From: an uncultured Clostridium sp.
GTDB taxonomy: Bacteria; Bacillota; Clostridia; TANB77; CAG-508
Direction of reading: 5' to 3'
DNA: 58,045 nucleotides
Assembly: GCA_900553695.1 (NCBI GenBank)
Contig: USEM01000007.1
Coordinates: 1 to 58,045, forward strand
Both the position numbers and the translations under genes were made by a program. The notes under the pieces are model-generated. The model was not told where the DNA came from and did no database searches. It was given only the letters and a program-made list of their open reading frames with translations. Each line of letters opens with the position of its first letter. The first letter of the stretch is position 1. Shown here in pieces: positions 1 to 8,432 of this stretch.

Positions 1-37
1 GTAATTTTACTATATTAGTAACTTCTTTTTGAGCCAT
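1..37 (-). CDS. rplK: 50S ribosomal protein L11, N-terminal fragment
   Basis: Only the first twelve codons lie in the window, reading MAQKEVTNIVKL, which matches the highly conserved start of ribosomal protein L11 (the stalk-base protein that binds the GTPase centre of 23S rRNA). It follows nusG on the same strand after 46 bases, the usual nusG-rplK order in bacteria. An AGGAAG ribosome site lies a few bases upstream of the ATG at 37. The gene runs off the left edge. Confidence 0.85.
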   Translation of the reverse strand, partial: MAQKEVTNIVKL

Positions 38-83
38 TTTAAAAACTTCCTTTCATTTTTTATACATTTATATTTTAATATTT

Positions 84-617
84 TTAGACTTTCTCAACTT
101 GGGCAAACTCTAGCTCTACGGGTGTTTCCCTTCCAAACATTGAAACAAGGACTTTTACTTTTCCTTTTTCTTTGTTTATCTCTTGAACTGTTCCTATAAA
201 TCCTGCTAATGCTCCATTTAGTATTTTAACTGAATCATTAACATCATAGTCTATTTCTACTATTGCAGTTTCAAATCCCATACTTCTTATTTCTTCATTT
301 GTAAGAGGTATTGGATCAGTACCTGAACCAACAAATCCTGTAACTCCTCGAGTATTTCTTACTATATACCAAGATTCCTCAGTTACAATCATTTTAACTA
401 AAACATAGCCAGGAAAAACTTTTTTTAAGTTTGCTTTTCTTTTACCATCTTTAATTTCTATTTGTTCTTCCATTGGAACAACTATATCAAAGAAATAATC
501 TTCAAGCTCTCTATTTTTAACAGTTTTTTCTAAATCTGTTTTAACCTTATTTTCATATCCTGAGTATGTATGTACAACATACCATCTTGGTTCTAAATTT
601 TCTTCTACTTGAGACAT
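84..617 (-). CDS. nusG: transcription termination/antitermination protein NusG
   Basis: NusG binds RNA polymerase and modulates pausing, termination and transcription-translation coupling. The 177-residue protein has the NGN domain (about residues 8-115, opening with WYVVHTYSGYENKV and containing the FPGYVLVKM signature) and a C-terminal KOW domain (about 128-175, GALAGFIGTVQ). Length is normal for the family. It lies 42 bases downstream of secE and upstream of rplK, the standard secE-nusG-rplK order, so it is probably cotranscribed with them. The ATG at 617 is preceded by an AAGGAGG-type site. Confidence 0.97.
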   Translation of the reverse strand: MSQVEENLEPRWYVVHTYSGYENKVKTDLEKTVKNRELEDYFFDIVVPMEEQIEIKDGKRKANLKKVFPGYVLVKMIVTEESWYIVRNTRGVTGFVGSGTDPIPLTNEEIRSMGFETAIVEIDYDVNDSVKILNGALAGFIGTVQEINKEKGKVKVLVSMFGRETPVELEFAQVEKV

Positions 618-659
618 TTGGTTTAAGCCTCCTTTTTAAAGTTAATGTAAAACCTATAA

Positions 660-1037
660 TTATTCATTTTCTGTTGTTTCTACAGTTGTATTATTTTCTA
701 CTGCTGTATTTTCCTCAACAACATTTCCACTTTCATTTTCATGGTCATGATCATGGTCATGATCGTGGTCATCTTGTAGTTGAACAGTATTATATCCTCT
801 AACATGAGATTTCAAATTATTTATTCCATATTTGCTTAGTAAATCAAACATTACATCTAATACAAATACGATAGCTGCTGTAATTACTACAATAGTAACA
901 ACTGCAACTGTATTGTTTACAAGTTGTTTTGGTGTTGGCCAAATAACTTTTTTCAATTCTGCTTTGAAATCTTTAAAGAAACTTTTTTTATTTTTGGTTT
1001 CTTTTTTGTTGTTTTTAACATCCTTTTCATTAGCCAT
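660..1037 (-). CDS. secE: preprotein translocase subunit SecE with a His-Asp C-terminal tail
   Basis: SecE clamps the SecY channel of the Sec translocon. Residues 20-68 are a typical single-span bacterial SecE: the amphipathic helix with ELKKVIWPTP (27-36) and one membrane segment (about 41-66). Bacterial single-span SecE usually ends close to here at 60-75 residues; this one continues to 125. The extension holds an alternating D/H tract (residues 89-99, five His) and then an acidic Asn/Glu/Thr tail. The tail would be outside the membrane on the trans face by the usual N-in topology. The alternating tract could bind metal, which is an inference from composition. Start ATG 1037 has a good AGGAGG site. 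Confidence 0.95.
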   Translation of the reverse strand: MANEKDVKNNKKETKNKKSFFKDFKAELKKVIWPTPKQLVNNTVAVVTIVVITAAIVFVLDVMFDLLSKYGINNLKSHVRGYNTVQLQDDHDHDHDHDHENESGNVVEENTAVENNTTVETTENE

Positions 1038-1068
1038 TTTATTTCCTCCTAAAAACAGCTTAATTGCC

Positions 1069-1233
1069 TTATTTTGTTTCTTTATGTGTTGTTCTTTTTT
1101 TGCAGAATTTGCAATATTTTTCTACTTCTAATCTTTCTGTGTTATTTCTTTTATTTTTGCTTGTTACATAATTTCTTCTTTTACATTCTGTACATTCTAA
1201 TGTAATATTTTCTCTAGGTCCTTTTGCAGCCAT
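1069..1233 (-). CDS. rpmG: 50S ribosomal protein L33
   Basis: Small 54-residue protein read directly from the minus strand: it starts MAAKGPRENITLECTEC and ends KKRTTHKETK. It carries the zinc-ribbon cysteines of the zinc-binding L33 form (C14, C17, C41, C44). L33 sits near the E site of the large subunit. It is the first gene of the rpmG-secE-nusG-rplK run; secE starts 31 bases downstream. A GGAGGTGGAGCT ribosome site precedes the ATG at 1233. Confidence 0.95.
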   Translation of the reverse strand: MAAKGPRENITLECTECKRRNYVTSKNKRNNTERLEVEKYCKFCKKRTTHKETK

Positions 1234-1283
1234 TTTAGCTCCACCTCCAACTTTTATTTACGGGTTTTAACGATGCGTTTTTT

Positions 1284-1315
1284 AAGCTATGCTCCCAATT
1301 AATAGAACATAGCTT
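1284..1315. other. hairpin in the rpmG leader
   Basis: AAGCTATG (1284-1291) and CATAGCTT (1308-1315) form an eight-pair stem with a 16-base loop. It lies about 50 bases upstream of rpmG on the minus strand and between the divergent rpmG and dnaD-like genes. No good T tract follows on either strand, so it is more likely a leader structure than a terminator. Function unknown. Confidence 0.4.
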
Positions 1316-1396
1316 ATATAATTTACCATATTTTCAATGAAAAGTCAAGGGTTTTAGTAAGTTTTTCAAGGATTTTTTTGTTTTTTTATATTTTTA

Positions 1397-1425
1397 TTGT
1401 TTTATCCTCTTGAAAATGATATAAT
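1397..1425 (+). promoter_or_regulatory. sigma-A-type promoter for the dnaD-dnaI operon
   Basis: TTGTTT (1397-1402), a 17-base spacer, and a perfect TATAAT (1420-1425), 27 bases upstream of the ATG at 1453. A GGGAGAG ribosome site lies in between. Confidence 0.7.
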
Positions 1426-1452
1426 GTTTTAACTAAAAAGGGAGAGATTTTT

Positions 1453-2421
1453 ATGAAGTTAGATTGTAAGGATAAATCTATTTTATTTTCACATACAGAA
1501 ATACCAGATATATTTTTTACTGAGTATTTGTCTTGTGCTAATGGCGATTTTATTAAGATATATTTATGCCTTGTTTTTTTGTCTAAATATGATAAGGATA
1601 TTAAAATAACAGATTTATCTAAAAAACTTAATATTCCTTTTAATATTATTCAGGCTGGTCTAACTTTTTGGGAGGAAAATGGGGTTATAACTAAAAGGCC
1701 TACTGGGTATACACTTAACTGCTTACAAGAACTTGAATTGCATAAATCATATACTCCAAATTTGACACTAACTCCTGAAGCTATTCAAAAAAATAGCGAG
1801 AATCAATACAGAGCCAAAGCAATAGAAAGTATTAACAACCAATATTTTCAGGGTGTTATGTCTCCTTCTTGGTACAGTGATATTGATTTATGGTTTAAAA
1901 AATATGAATTTGATGAACAGGTTATGGTTTCCTTATTTGATTATTGCTATGGAAAATCTGCTCTTCATAAAAATTATGTTCAAACAGTTGCAGAGGCATG
2001 GTCTAAAAATAAAATAAAAACATTTAACGATTTGGAAAACTACTACCAAAAATATGATAATATGAGCAAAATTAAAAAATCTATCGCCAAAAAGCTTGGC
2101 CGTTATAATGCTTTTACCGAGTTTGAAGAAGAATACATTGAAAAGTGGGTATTGGATTATGGCTACAACTTAGATGTTATAAATATTGCTTTAAAGAAAA
2201 CTACATCAAAAGCAAACCCAACATTTGATTATTTTGATAAATTGCTTACAAATTGGCATGAAAAGAATTTAAAAACACCTGAAGAAATTCAAAAATTCAT
2301 GGCTGATTTTAAAACTCAAAATAAGAATATTAAGGAGATTGAGAAAAAAACAAATTACAATAATTATACTCAAAGAACATACGATAACTTAAATGATTTA
2401 TATGCAAATACAAAACAATAA
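1453..2421 (+). CDS. DnaD/DnaB-family replication initiation protein
   Basis: DnaD-family proteins remodel DNA and recruit DnaI and the replicative helicase at oriC and at restart sites in low-GC Gram-positives. The 322-residue protein has an N-terminal winged-helix-like part (about 1-95) and two copies of the DnaD/DnaB C-terminal helical domain (about 110-195 and 200-275); the second has the typical FDYFDKLLTNWHEKNLKTPE ending. It is followed after 15 bases by the helicase loader DnaI, so the two form a primosome operon. It could equally be named DnaB in the Bacillus sense. Start ATG 1453 follows GGGAGAG. Confidence 0.88.
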   Translation: MKLDCKDKSILFSHTEIPDIFFTEYLSCANGDFIKIYLCLVFLSKYDKDIKITDLSKKLNIPFNIIQAGLTFWEENGVITKRPTGYTLNCLQELELHKSYTPNLTLTPEAIQKNSENQYRAKAIESINNQYFQGVMSPSWYSDIDLWFKKYEFDEQVMVSLFDYCYGKSALHKNYVQTVAEAWSKNKIKTFNDLENYYQKYDNMSKIKKSIAKKLGRYNAFTEFEEEYIEKWVLDYGYNLDVINIALKKTTSKANPTFDYFDKLLTNWHEKNLKTPEEIQKFMADFKTQNKNIKEIEKKTNYNNYTQRTYDNLNDLYANTKQ

Positions 2422-2436
2422 AAGGAGATATTAAGA

Positions 2437-3435
2437 ATGGATAATAGTAGCACATTGAAGAAGCTTTTAAAAGAATACGATAACAAGCAAATGAAAGCTA
2501 TTTCTGATTTAGAGCAACGCAAAAATGATTTATATATTAAGTTTCCTCGCCTTCAAGAAATTGAAAACGAGCTTAATTCTTGTGCTATTGAAGCTGCCAA
2601 GTCAATTATTTCAACACATAATCCTTCTATTTTAGAAGATTTACAAAATAAGGTAAATATTTTAAAAAATGAAAGAATGACTATATTAAAAAATGATGGC
2701 AAAGATTTAAGCTATTTATCTCCAAAATATGAATGTTTAAAATGTAAAGATACTGGCTATATTACTAAAGACGGTATTACTACAATGTGCAGCTGTTTAA
2801 AACAAAAGCTACTTAATATTGAATATAATAATTCTAATATTGGAAATTTAGATAGAGAAAACTTCAAGAAATTCAATATTAATTTATATTCTGATGAGGT
2901 CAATGAAGCAAAATATAATTCTAACATATCTCCTAGAGAGAATATTAAAGTAATTGGCAAAGAGGTTAAAAAGTTTATTCGAAATTTTGATAATTCAAAT
3001 GAAAGGAATTTACTTTTTTCAGGTGGAACAGGTCTTGGAAAGACTTTTTTATCAAATTGTATTGTTGCAGAGCTTTTAGCTAAAGGAAAAACCGTTCTTT
3101 ACCAAACTGCTCCTGTTATGTTAGATACTTTAATAAGTGAAATGTTTAGTAAAAATAATGATAGTACATTTTCACAAAATCTATTGACTGTTGATTTACT
3201 AGTAATAGATGACTTAGGCACAGAAACTATGAATAGCATGAAGTTTACTGAATTATATAAGATAATTAATACAAGACTTCTTAACCAAAATGGTAAAATA
3301 ACAAAAACAATAATTTCAACAAATCTTGATTTACAGGGATTATTTAACACTTATGATGAGAGAATTGTGTCAAGATTTATTGGTAACTATAATATATACA
3401 GATTTTTCGGTGATGATATTAGATTTAAAAAGTAA
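2437..3435 (+). CDS. dnaI: primosomal helicase loader DnaI
   Basis: AAA+ ATPase that loads the replicative helicase (encoded here at 21105-22436). The 332-residue protein has a long N-terminal helical region, a zinc-binding cluster (CLKCKDTGY at about 99-107, then CSC near 119), and a C-terminal AAA+ domain with Walker A SGGTGLGKT (about 195-203) and Walker B LLVIDDLGTE (about 255). Domain order and length match Bacillus DnaI. It is cotranscribed with the DnaD-like gene and ends at a strong terminator. The start has an AAAGGAGATA site upstream. Confidence 0.93.
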   Translation: MDNSSTLKKLLKEYDNKQMKAISDLEQRKNDLYIKFPRLQEIENELNSCAIEAAKSIISTHNPSILEDLQNKVNILKNERMTILKNDGKDLSYLSPKYECLKCKDTGYITKDGITTMCSCLKQKLLNIEYNNSNIGNLDRENFKKFNINLYSDEVNEAKYNSNISPRENIKVIGKEVKKFIRNFDNSNERNLLFSGGTGLGKTFLSNCIVAELLAKGKTVLYQTAPVMLDTLISEMFSKNNDSTFSQNLLTVDLLVIDDLGTETMNSMKFTELYKIINTRLLNQNGKITKTIISTNLDLQGLFNTYDERIVSRFIGNYNIYRFFGDDIRFKK

Positions 3436-3444
3436 ATACAAATT

Positions 3445-3480
3445 AAAAAGAGGATTCCTTTTATGTTTTCCTCTTTTTTT
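3445..3480. terminator. bidirectional intrinsic terminator after dnaI
   Basis: AAAAAGAGGA (3445-3454) pairs with TCCTCTTTTT (3469-3478) around a 14-base loop. It ends in a T run on the plus strand and an A run that gives T on the minus strand, so it can serve both dnaI and the convergent phosphatase gene. Confidence 0.85.
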
Positions 3481-3486
3481 TATAAT

Positions 3487-4978
3487 TTATCTTGTTTTAT
3501 CATTTTCAAGCATAACACTCTGCCTTTTATTTAAACTAAATCCTGACAAACTTCCTTTTCCAGTATCTATGTAAACGATTGGAGACTTTGGCTTATTGAA
3601 ATCAATATTAACTTCTGGCTGTCTTGTATGTCCTACAATTATTACATTATTTTCTGGGAGTGTTGGTTTTGCAGGTTGTGTTCTCATATCTCCTTCTCTA
3701 TACCACATTGTTGTATAGAATTTTCTATAAGTTTCACTCTCTTTTTGCCCATTTTTTTCTAATTCAAGTGCATCTGCTAAATTGAAGTTTGGATTTTGCT
3801 CATATAGTTTTTCATCAAATATAGCATGTGCTAATGCAAATTTATAATTGTCAATTTCCATTTTTCTCTGTATTGGTTGTGCACCCAGCCAGTCTGCTAG
3901 TTCGTCTAAAGTAACTTTTTGGTTTATGTTTCCTTTAGCAAACTCACTATTTACAATGGATGAAAACTTGTCTAATTTTTGCATTGTAACTTCTCCTCCA
4001 TTGTTTTCTAAGTGGGCTTGAGCCATTATAAATGGAGAAGAGTTTGGATTTTTTCTCATCTTTATATAATTATAGGCAAAAATATCATGATTTCCTGGCA
4101 AATATTTCATTCTTCCTTTATCGCTTAATTCTTTTATTTGTAATAAAATTTCTGGTCCAAAATCGCCTCTATCCATTGCATCTCCAAGCATTATTACATT
4201 TACATTTGGATTAGAATCTATCAAATCTTTTACCATATTCCATTTATCCATATTTCCATGCAAATCGCTTATAGCAATATATTCTGGCTCATATTGTCTT
4301 TGAACTGGCACTTTTGATTTTACATCTACCCTTTGTTTCTTTCTAAAATCATTTGCATTTTTATTATTTGTTTCTTGAACATTGGCATTTATTTGAGTTG
4401 TATTTTTTCTTTTTGTGAAAAAGTTTTTAATTTTTTGAAAGATGTTTAACTTTTTTTCTGGAACAATTAAAGCATTATTTTTATCCACTTCGTTTTCAAT
4501 ATTTTTATTTTCCTGTGAAATTAAATTTATAATTGGTACTATTTGTTCAAAAGCTTTTTGTTGTTCCAAAGATAAGCCCATTGCACCATTATGTGCTAAA
4601 ATATAATTAATAGCATATTCATTTGGTAGATGTCTAGAATTTAATGCATTTACTAAAATATTCAGTGCTTCATCTGAATTATCTATTCCATTTTTAAACA
4701 TTTTCTTTGTATCATTAATATAAGCAAAATATGTATCTGCTTTAGTATTATTATTTTGCTTTCCCATGGCAGTTAGATAAGCTTGATATGTATTATCAAA
4801 CCTTTCCTTAATATAACCTTGCATTTTTGGAATACTATTTTTAAGTTGTTCTAATTTTGCTAATCCGTGCTCTAACTTGAATGTCATTGCTGTTTTTGAA
4901 CCTATTGTTATTATCTAAGTTATTTAGCATAACAATATCAATATTATCCAATTCTTGTAATAATTGTTTGTACTCCAT
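3487..4978 (-). CDS. PPP-type metallophosphatase, full length via CGG +1 recoding
   Basis: Calcineurin-like phosphatase of the PPP type: the C-terminal half has ISDLHGN, MLGDAMDRGD and LPGNHD metal-binding motifs and a late VGHTRQP motif. About 240 N-terminal residues are helical and linker-like and not recognised. The in-frame ATG nearest the main frame (4885-4887) has no ribosome site. A strong GGAGGAATT precedes the ATG at 4978, which opens the frame MEYKQLLQEL and runs to a CGG codon at 4867-4865. That frame would stop at 4841. Ignoring the C at 4867 joins it to the main frame (IQVRA then GLAKLEQ), giving 496 residues. I infer this is the real protein. Substrate unknown; no signal peptide seen, so probably cytoplasmic. 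Confidence 0.8.
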
Positions 4979-5005
4979 AATTCCTCCATTTATTTGCAAT
5001 AATTA

Positions 5006-5545
5006 TTAATAATTTTCTGCTTTTATTTCAAAATATGCTTTAGGATGGCTACATACTGGGCAAATTTCTGGTGCTGATTTTCCAATTACTATATGTCCGC
5101 AGTTTCTGCATTTCCAAATTCTGTCTCCATCCTTTGAAAATACTAATCCTTCTTCTATGTTTTCTAATAATTTTTTATATCTTTCTTCATGTTCCTTTTC
5201 GATTTTGCCAACTGCACTAAATAGGTATGCAATTCTGTCAAAGCCTTCCTCTTTAGCTTCTTTTGCCATTCTATCATACATATCTGTCCATTCAAAGTTT
5301 TCTCCCTCAGCTGCTGCTTTTAAATTTTCTACAGTTGTTGGAACTTCTCCATCATGTAATAATTTAAACCATAATTTTGCATGTTCCTTTTCATTATCAG
5401 CTGTTTCTTGAAAAATTGATGCAATTTGTTCATATCCTTCTTTTTTTGCTTTTGAAGCGAAGTATGTGTATTTGTTTCTCGCTTGAGATTCACCAGCGAA
5501 TGCTTCCATTAAATTTTTTTCTGTTTTTGATCCTTTTAGTTCCAT
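5006..5545 (-). CDS. rbr: rubrerythrin
   Basis: Non-haem di-iron peroxidase that reduces hydrogen peroxide in anaerobes. Residues 1-135 form the ferritin-like four-helix domain, with the iron ligands expected in EAFAGESQARNKY (15-27), the NEKEH segment (51-55) and the GKIEKEHEERY segment (113-123). Residues 144-170 form a rubredoxin-like Fe(Cys)4 site with C146, C149, C162 and C165. Length 179 is typical. It is monocistronic with its own good promoter at 5609-5637 and a GGGAGGATTTT ribosome site. Its presence supports an anaerobic host. Confidence 0.96.
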   Translation of the reverse strand: MELKGSKTEKNLMEAFAGESQARNKYTYFASKAKKEGYEQIASIFQETADNEKEHAKLWFKLLHDGEVPTTVENLKAAAEGENFEWTDMYDRMAKEAKEEGFDRIAYLFSAVGKIEKEHEERYKKLLENIEEGLVFSKDGDRIWKCRNCGHIVIGKSAPEICPVCSHPKAYFEIKAENY

Positions 5546-5608
5546 TTCTAAAATCCTCCCTTTTACATTTTTCTATATATTAAATGCAATTATCCTTTTT
5601 GGAAGTTT

Positions 5609-5637
5609 AGAATATCATAATAACTTTGCATTGTCAA
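5609..5637 (-). promoter_or_regulatory. promoter of rubrerythrin
   Basis: Read on the minus strand: TTGACA (5637-5632), 17-base spacer, TATTCT (5614-5609). The rubrerythrin ATG is at 5545, leaving a leader of about 55 bases. Confidence 0.7.
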
Positions 5638-5646
5638 GGTAGAAAA

Positions 5647-7530
5647 TCATTTTTTAAGAAGTTTTAATGGTAGTTCTAGTCTTGAAACAAATAAATCACC
5701 ATCTATTTCTATTTTTAATGTTCCACCATTTAGTTTGCTTAGGTCTTTTGCTATTGATAATCCAAGTCCGTTTCCTCCTGTATGTCTTGAGCTATCTCCT
5801 CTTATGAATCGTTCCATGAGTTCATCTGGAGATATGTTTAACTTTTCTTTAGATATATTTTTTATTGTAAATACTATGTTGTCATGAACTGCCAAATCAA
5901 CATATACTCTTGTGTTTTCTAGAGAATATTTGTACACATTTTGATATAAATTTTCTAAAACTCTCCACATTTTTTTACCGTCCAAATCCATTATTACCGC
6001 TTCTTGAGGCAAATTGCTAATTACATCTAAGTTCTTCGTTTCAAACTTTTCCGCAAATTCTCCATTAGCTTGTAGTACCATTTCTTTTAAATCTAATTTT
6101 TCTAAATTCACTGTTTCGTTTCCAGATGATATTTTTGAAGCCTCTATTAAATCCTCTGTTAAATTTTTTAGTTTTTTAGATTTTTCTTCTAGTATTTCAA
6201 TATATTTTTGTGCATTTTCATTCTCTATTTTTTCTTTTTTCAATAAATCTGTATAGTTTATAATTGAAGTTAGTGGTGTTTTTAAATCATGTGATACGTT
6301 TGTTATAAGGTCTGTTTTTAATCTTTCTGCCTTCATACTTTCTTCAACTGCTTTTTTCATTCCTTGTTTTAGATTGTTAATATTTTTTCCAAGTTCTTGA
6401 AGTTCTGCGTTTCTACATTCAATTATATTTTCCATATTTCCGCTTCCCATTGTTTCTATTTTTGTAGTAATCTCACTTATTTCAATTAACAAGCTTAGTT
6501 GATGAAGCAAAATTATTGTGTTTATTAAGAAGATTAGAGAATAAATGCCAACACTATAATAGCCATAGCTTGCAAAATTCTTTATTATAAATACATAGGC
6601 TAAACAAACAAGAATATATACTATAATTGTTTTATAAATATTTTGAAAATGCTTTATGACCTTTGGAAGTAGAAATTCTCTTTTATTTGCGTTTTTTCTA
6701 ATAATGTAAAAATATATTTCAGAGATAATTATATAGCATAAAACATAAATTATATATATTAAATATTTATAAATAGTATAAATAATCCAATGCCTTTCTA
6801 ATACTAATATTCCTACATAAATTAATGTTCCTATTATTAGTACTATTTGCTCAATATATAATCCATTAAATAATTTGAATCCCTTTGTTTCATTTATGTG
6901 CCTACTTACATTTATTAATATCAAGATAAATAGTATAAATAACACTGCACATATACTTAAATATGTTTTGTAATTATTGGCAAAATCCTCGTATTTTTCT
7001 TTTGCTATATAAATTTCATCTTTAACATCAATGTTTTGCACTCTAATATATACATCTAATTTTTTAAATATCTCCTGATTTGCCTTGAAGCGAGAATATT
7101 TTAAAGTGCTTTGGTTAGTTTCTGGCCATTCGTTTAAAGAACAAATATAATATGCGGTGCTGTTTTTAAAATTTTTCATTGCTCCTTCTAAATTTTCATT
7201 TATTATATTACTTAGAAGCATAGTTTCTCCATTTGTTTTTTCAATATCAAAGATATATTCTACATTTGTTTGACTTCTATTATATTGATTAAATTCGTTT
7301 TCATAAAAGTAATCTTCTACTATTCCCCAACTTACTGAGCTTTCTAAGCCCATTATTTCCAATGCAAATTCTCTTTGGAAGTTTTCTGTTTCTATGTATT
7401 TTTTCTCTTTTGGTATTTTTATTCCATTTTCTTTAATATATGGCCATATTTTTAGATAGGAAATAGATATTATTATTGTAAATATTATAAATAGCAATAT
7501 TTTCTTTATTAGTATTTTTATATTCTTCAT
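5647..7530 (-). CDS. membrane sensor histidine kinase
   Basis: Sensor half of the two-component pair with 7546-8235. The N-terminus has one membrane segment (about 5-27), a roughly 165-residue outer loop, then a cluster of several hydrophobic segments (about 185-350). The cytoplasmic part carries the HisKA phosphoacceptor box NVSHDLKTPLTSI, the N box (VLENLYQNVYKYS) and the G box GGNGLGLSIAKDLS. The ATG at 7530 is chosen over the GTG three codons earlier because an AGGTG ribosome site sits six bases before it. It follows the regulator gene after 15 bases. The ligand is not evident; the next operon upstream on this strand is the copper ATPase. Confidence 0.9.
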   Translation of the reverse strand: MKNIKILIKKILLFIIFTIIISISYLKIWPYIKENGIKIPKEKKYIETENFQREFALEIMGLESSVSWGIVEDYFYENEFNQYNRSQTNVEYIFDIEKTNGETMLLSNIINENLEGAMKNFKNSTAYYICSLNEWPETNQSTLKYSRFKANQEIFKKLDVYIRVQNIDVKDEIYIAKEKYEDFANNYKTYLSICAVLFILFILILINVSRHINETKGFKLFNGLYIEQIVLIIGTLIYVGILVLERHWIIYTIYKYLIYIIYVLCYIIISEIYFYIIRKNANKREFLLPKVIKHFQNIYKTIIVYILVCLAYVFIIKNFASYGYYSVGIYSLIFLINTIILLHQLSLLIEISEITTKIETMGSGNMENIIECRNAELQELGKNINNLKQGMKKAVEESMKAERLKTDLITNVSHDLKTPLTSIINYTDLLKKEKIENENAQKYIEILEEKSKKLKNLTEDLIEASKISSGNETVNLEKLDLKEMVLQANGEFAEKFETKNLDVISNLPQEAVIMDLDGKKMWRVLENLYQNVYKYSLENTRVYVDLAVHDNIVFTIKNISKEKLNISPDELMERFIRGDSSRHTGGNGLGLSIAKDLSKLNGGTLKIEIDGDLFVSRLELPLKLLKK

Positions 7531-7545
7531 TAAAATCACCTTTCC

Positions 7546-8235
7546 TTATTTTAGGTTTTCTATCTTATATCCTAGTCCCCAAACAGCTTTTATATATTTT
7601 GGTTCTTTTGGGTTTATTTCAATCTTATCTCTAATGTGACTTATATGAACAACTACCTTTTTTTCATATCCATCAAATGGCTCTTTCCATACATTTTCAT
7701 AAATCTGTTTTATTGAGAAAACTTGTCCTTTATTAGTTGCTAAGAAATATAATAATTTATATTCTATTGGTGTTAATTTAATAAGCTCTCCATCAATAAA
7801 AACTTCTTTGGTTTTGTTATTAATTTCCAAGCCATCAATTCTTAAATTATCATTTTCAACATTGCTTCCTAATTTGCAGTATCTTCTAATATTTGCTTTT
7901 ACCCTAGCAATTAATTCTAGTGGTTCAAAAGGTTTTGTAATATAATCATCTGCTCCTGCATTTAGCCCAGTAATTTTATCTGTACTTTCACTTTTGGCTG
8001 ATATAAATATAATTGGTACAGAGCTCGTTTTTCGTATTTGTCTTGCAAGGGTTATTCCATCTACCTTTGGCATCATTATATCTAATAAAACTAATTGAAA
8101 TTCGTTTTGTTTAAATAGGGATATAGCCTTTTCACTATTTAAACAAATAATAACTTCATAGCCTTCCTCTTCAAGATATATTTTTATTGCTTCTGCAATT
8201 TCTTTTTCATCTTCAACTACTAATATTTTTTGCAT
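7546..8235 (-). CDS. OmpR/PhoB-family response regulator
   Basis: 229 residues. The receiver domain (1-120) has acidic residues in VVEDEKE, the phosphoacceptor Asp in LLDIMMPKVDG (about 53) and the conserved Lys in YITKPFEP (about 102). The C-terminal winged helix (about 130-228) has the VHISHIRDKI recognition helix and the GLGYKI wing. It is the first gene of a two-gene operon with the kinase at 5647-7530. A GGAGACC site lies just before the ATG. Confidence 0.95.
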   Translation of the reverse strand: MQKILVVEDEKEIAEAIKIYLEEEGYEVIICLNSEKAISLFKQNEFQLVLLDIMMPKVDGITLARQIRKTSSVPIIFISAKSESTDKITGLNAGADDYITKPFEPLELIARVKANIRRYCKLGSNVENDNLRIDGLEINNKTKEVFIDGELIKLTPIEYKLLYFLATNKGQVFSIKQIYENVWKEPFDGYEKKVVVHISHIRDKIEINPKEPKYIKAVWGLGYKIENLK

Positions 8236-8329
8236 TGTTGGTCTCCTTTTTTATCAATTATATCATATTTTATTAATATTTTTTTAAATTCATAAACATG
8301 GTAAGTATTTAGCTTCATAATTTTACTTT

Positions 8330-8364
8330 TAAAAAAACTATTGAAAGTAAATACTTTCAATAGT
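8330..8364 (-). terminator. intrinsic terminator after copA
   Basis: ACTATTGAAAGTA (8337-8349) and its complement (8352-8364) form a near-perfect hairpin. On the minus strand it is followed by seven T (8336-8330). It lies between the copA stop and the response regulator start. Confidence 0.85.
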
Positions 8365-8432
8365 ATAAATATTAGCATATTATTATTAATTTATAACACC
8401 TAAAAAAGTTAAATTTTGGTAAAGTTTCAACT

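Noticed and set aside
738..775. Short CRISPR-like or tandem repeat in the secE 3' end
   Set aside because: The repeat is the coding sequence of the alternating His-Asp tract; units are six bases and there are no spacers.
832..1131. Plus-strand open frames opposite secE, copA, ileS, ftsH and other genes
   Set aside because: They are antisense shadows of conserved genes, rich in Leu/Phe/Ser runs from reversed Lys/Glu codons, without ribosome sites or recognisable domains.
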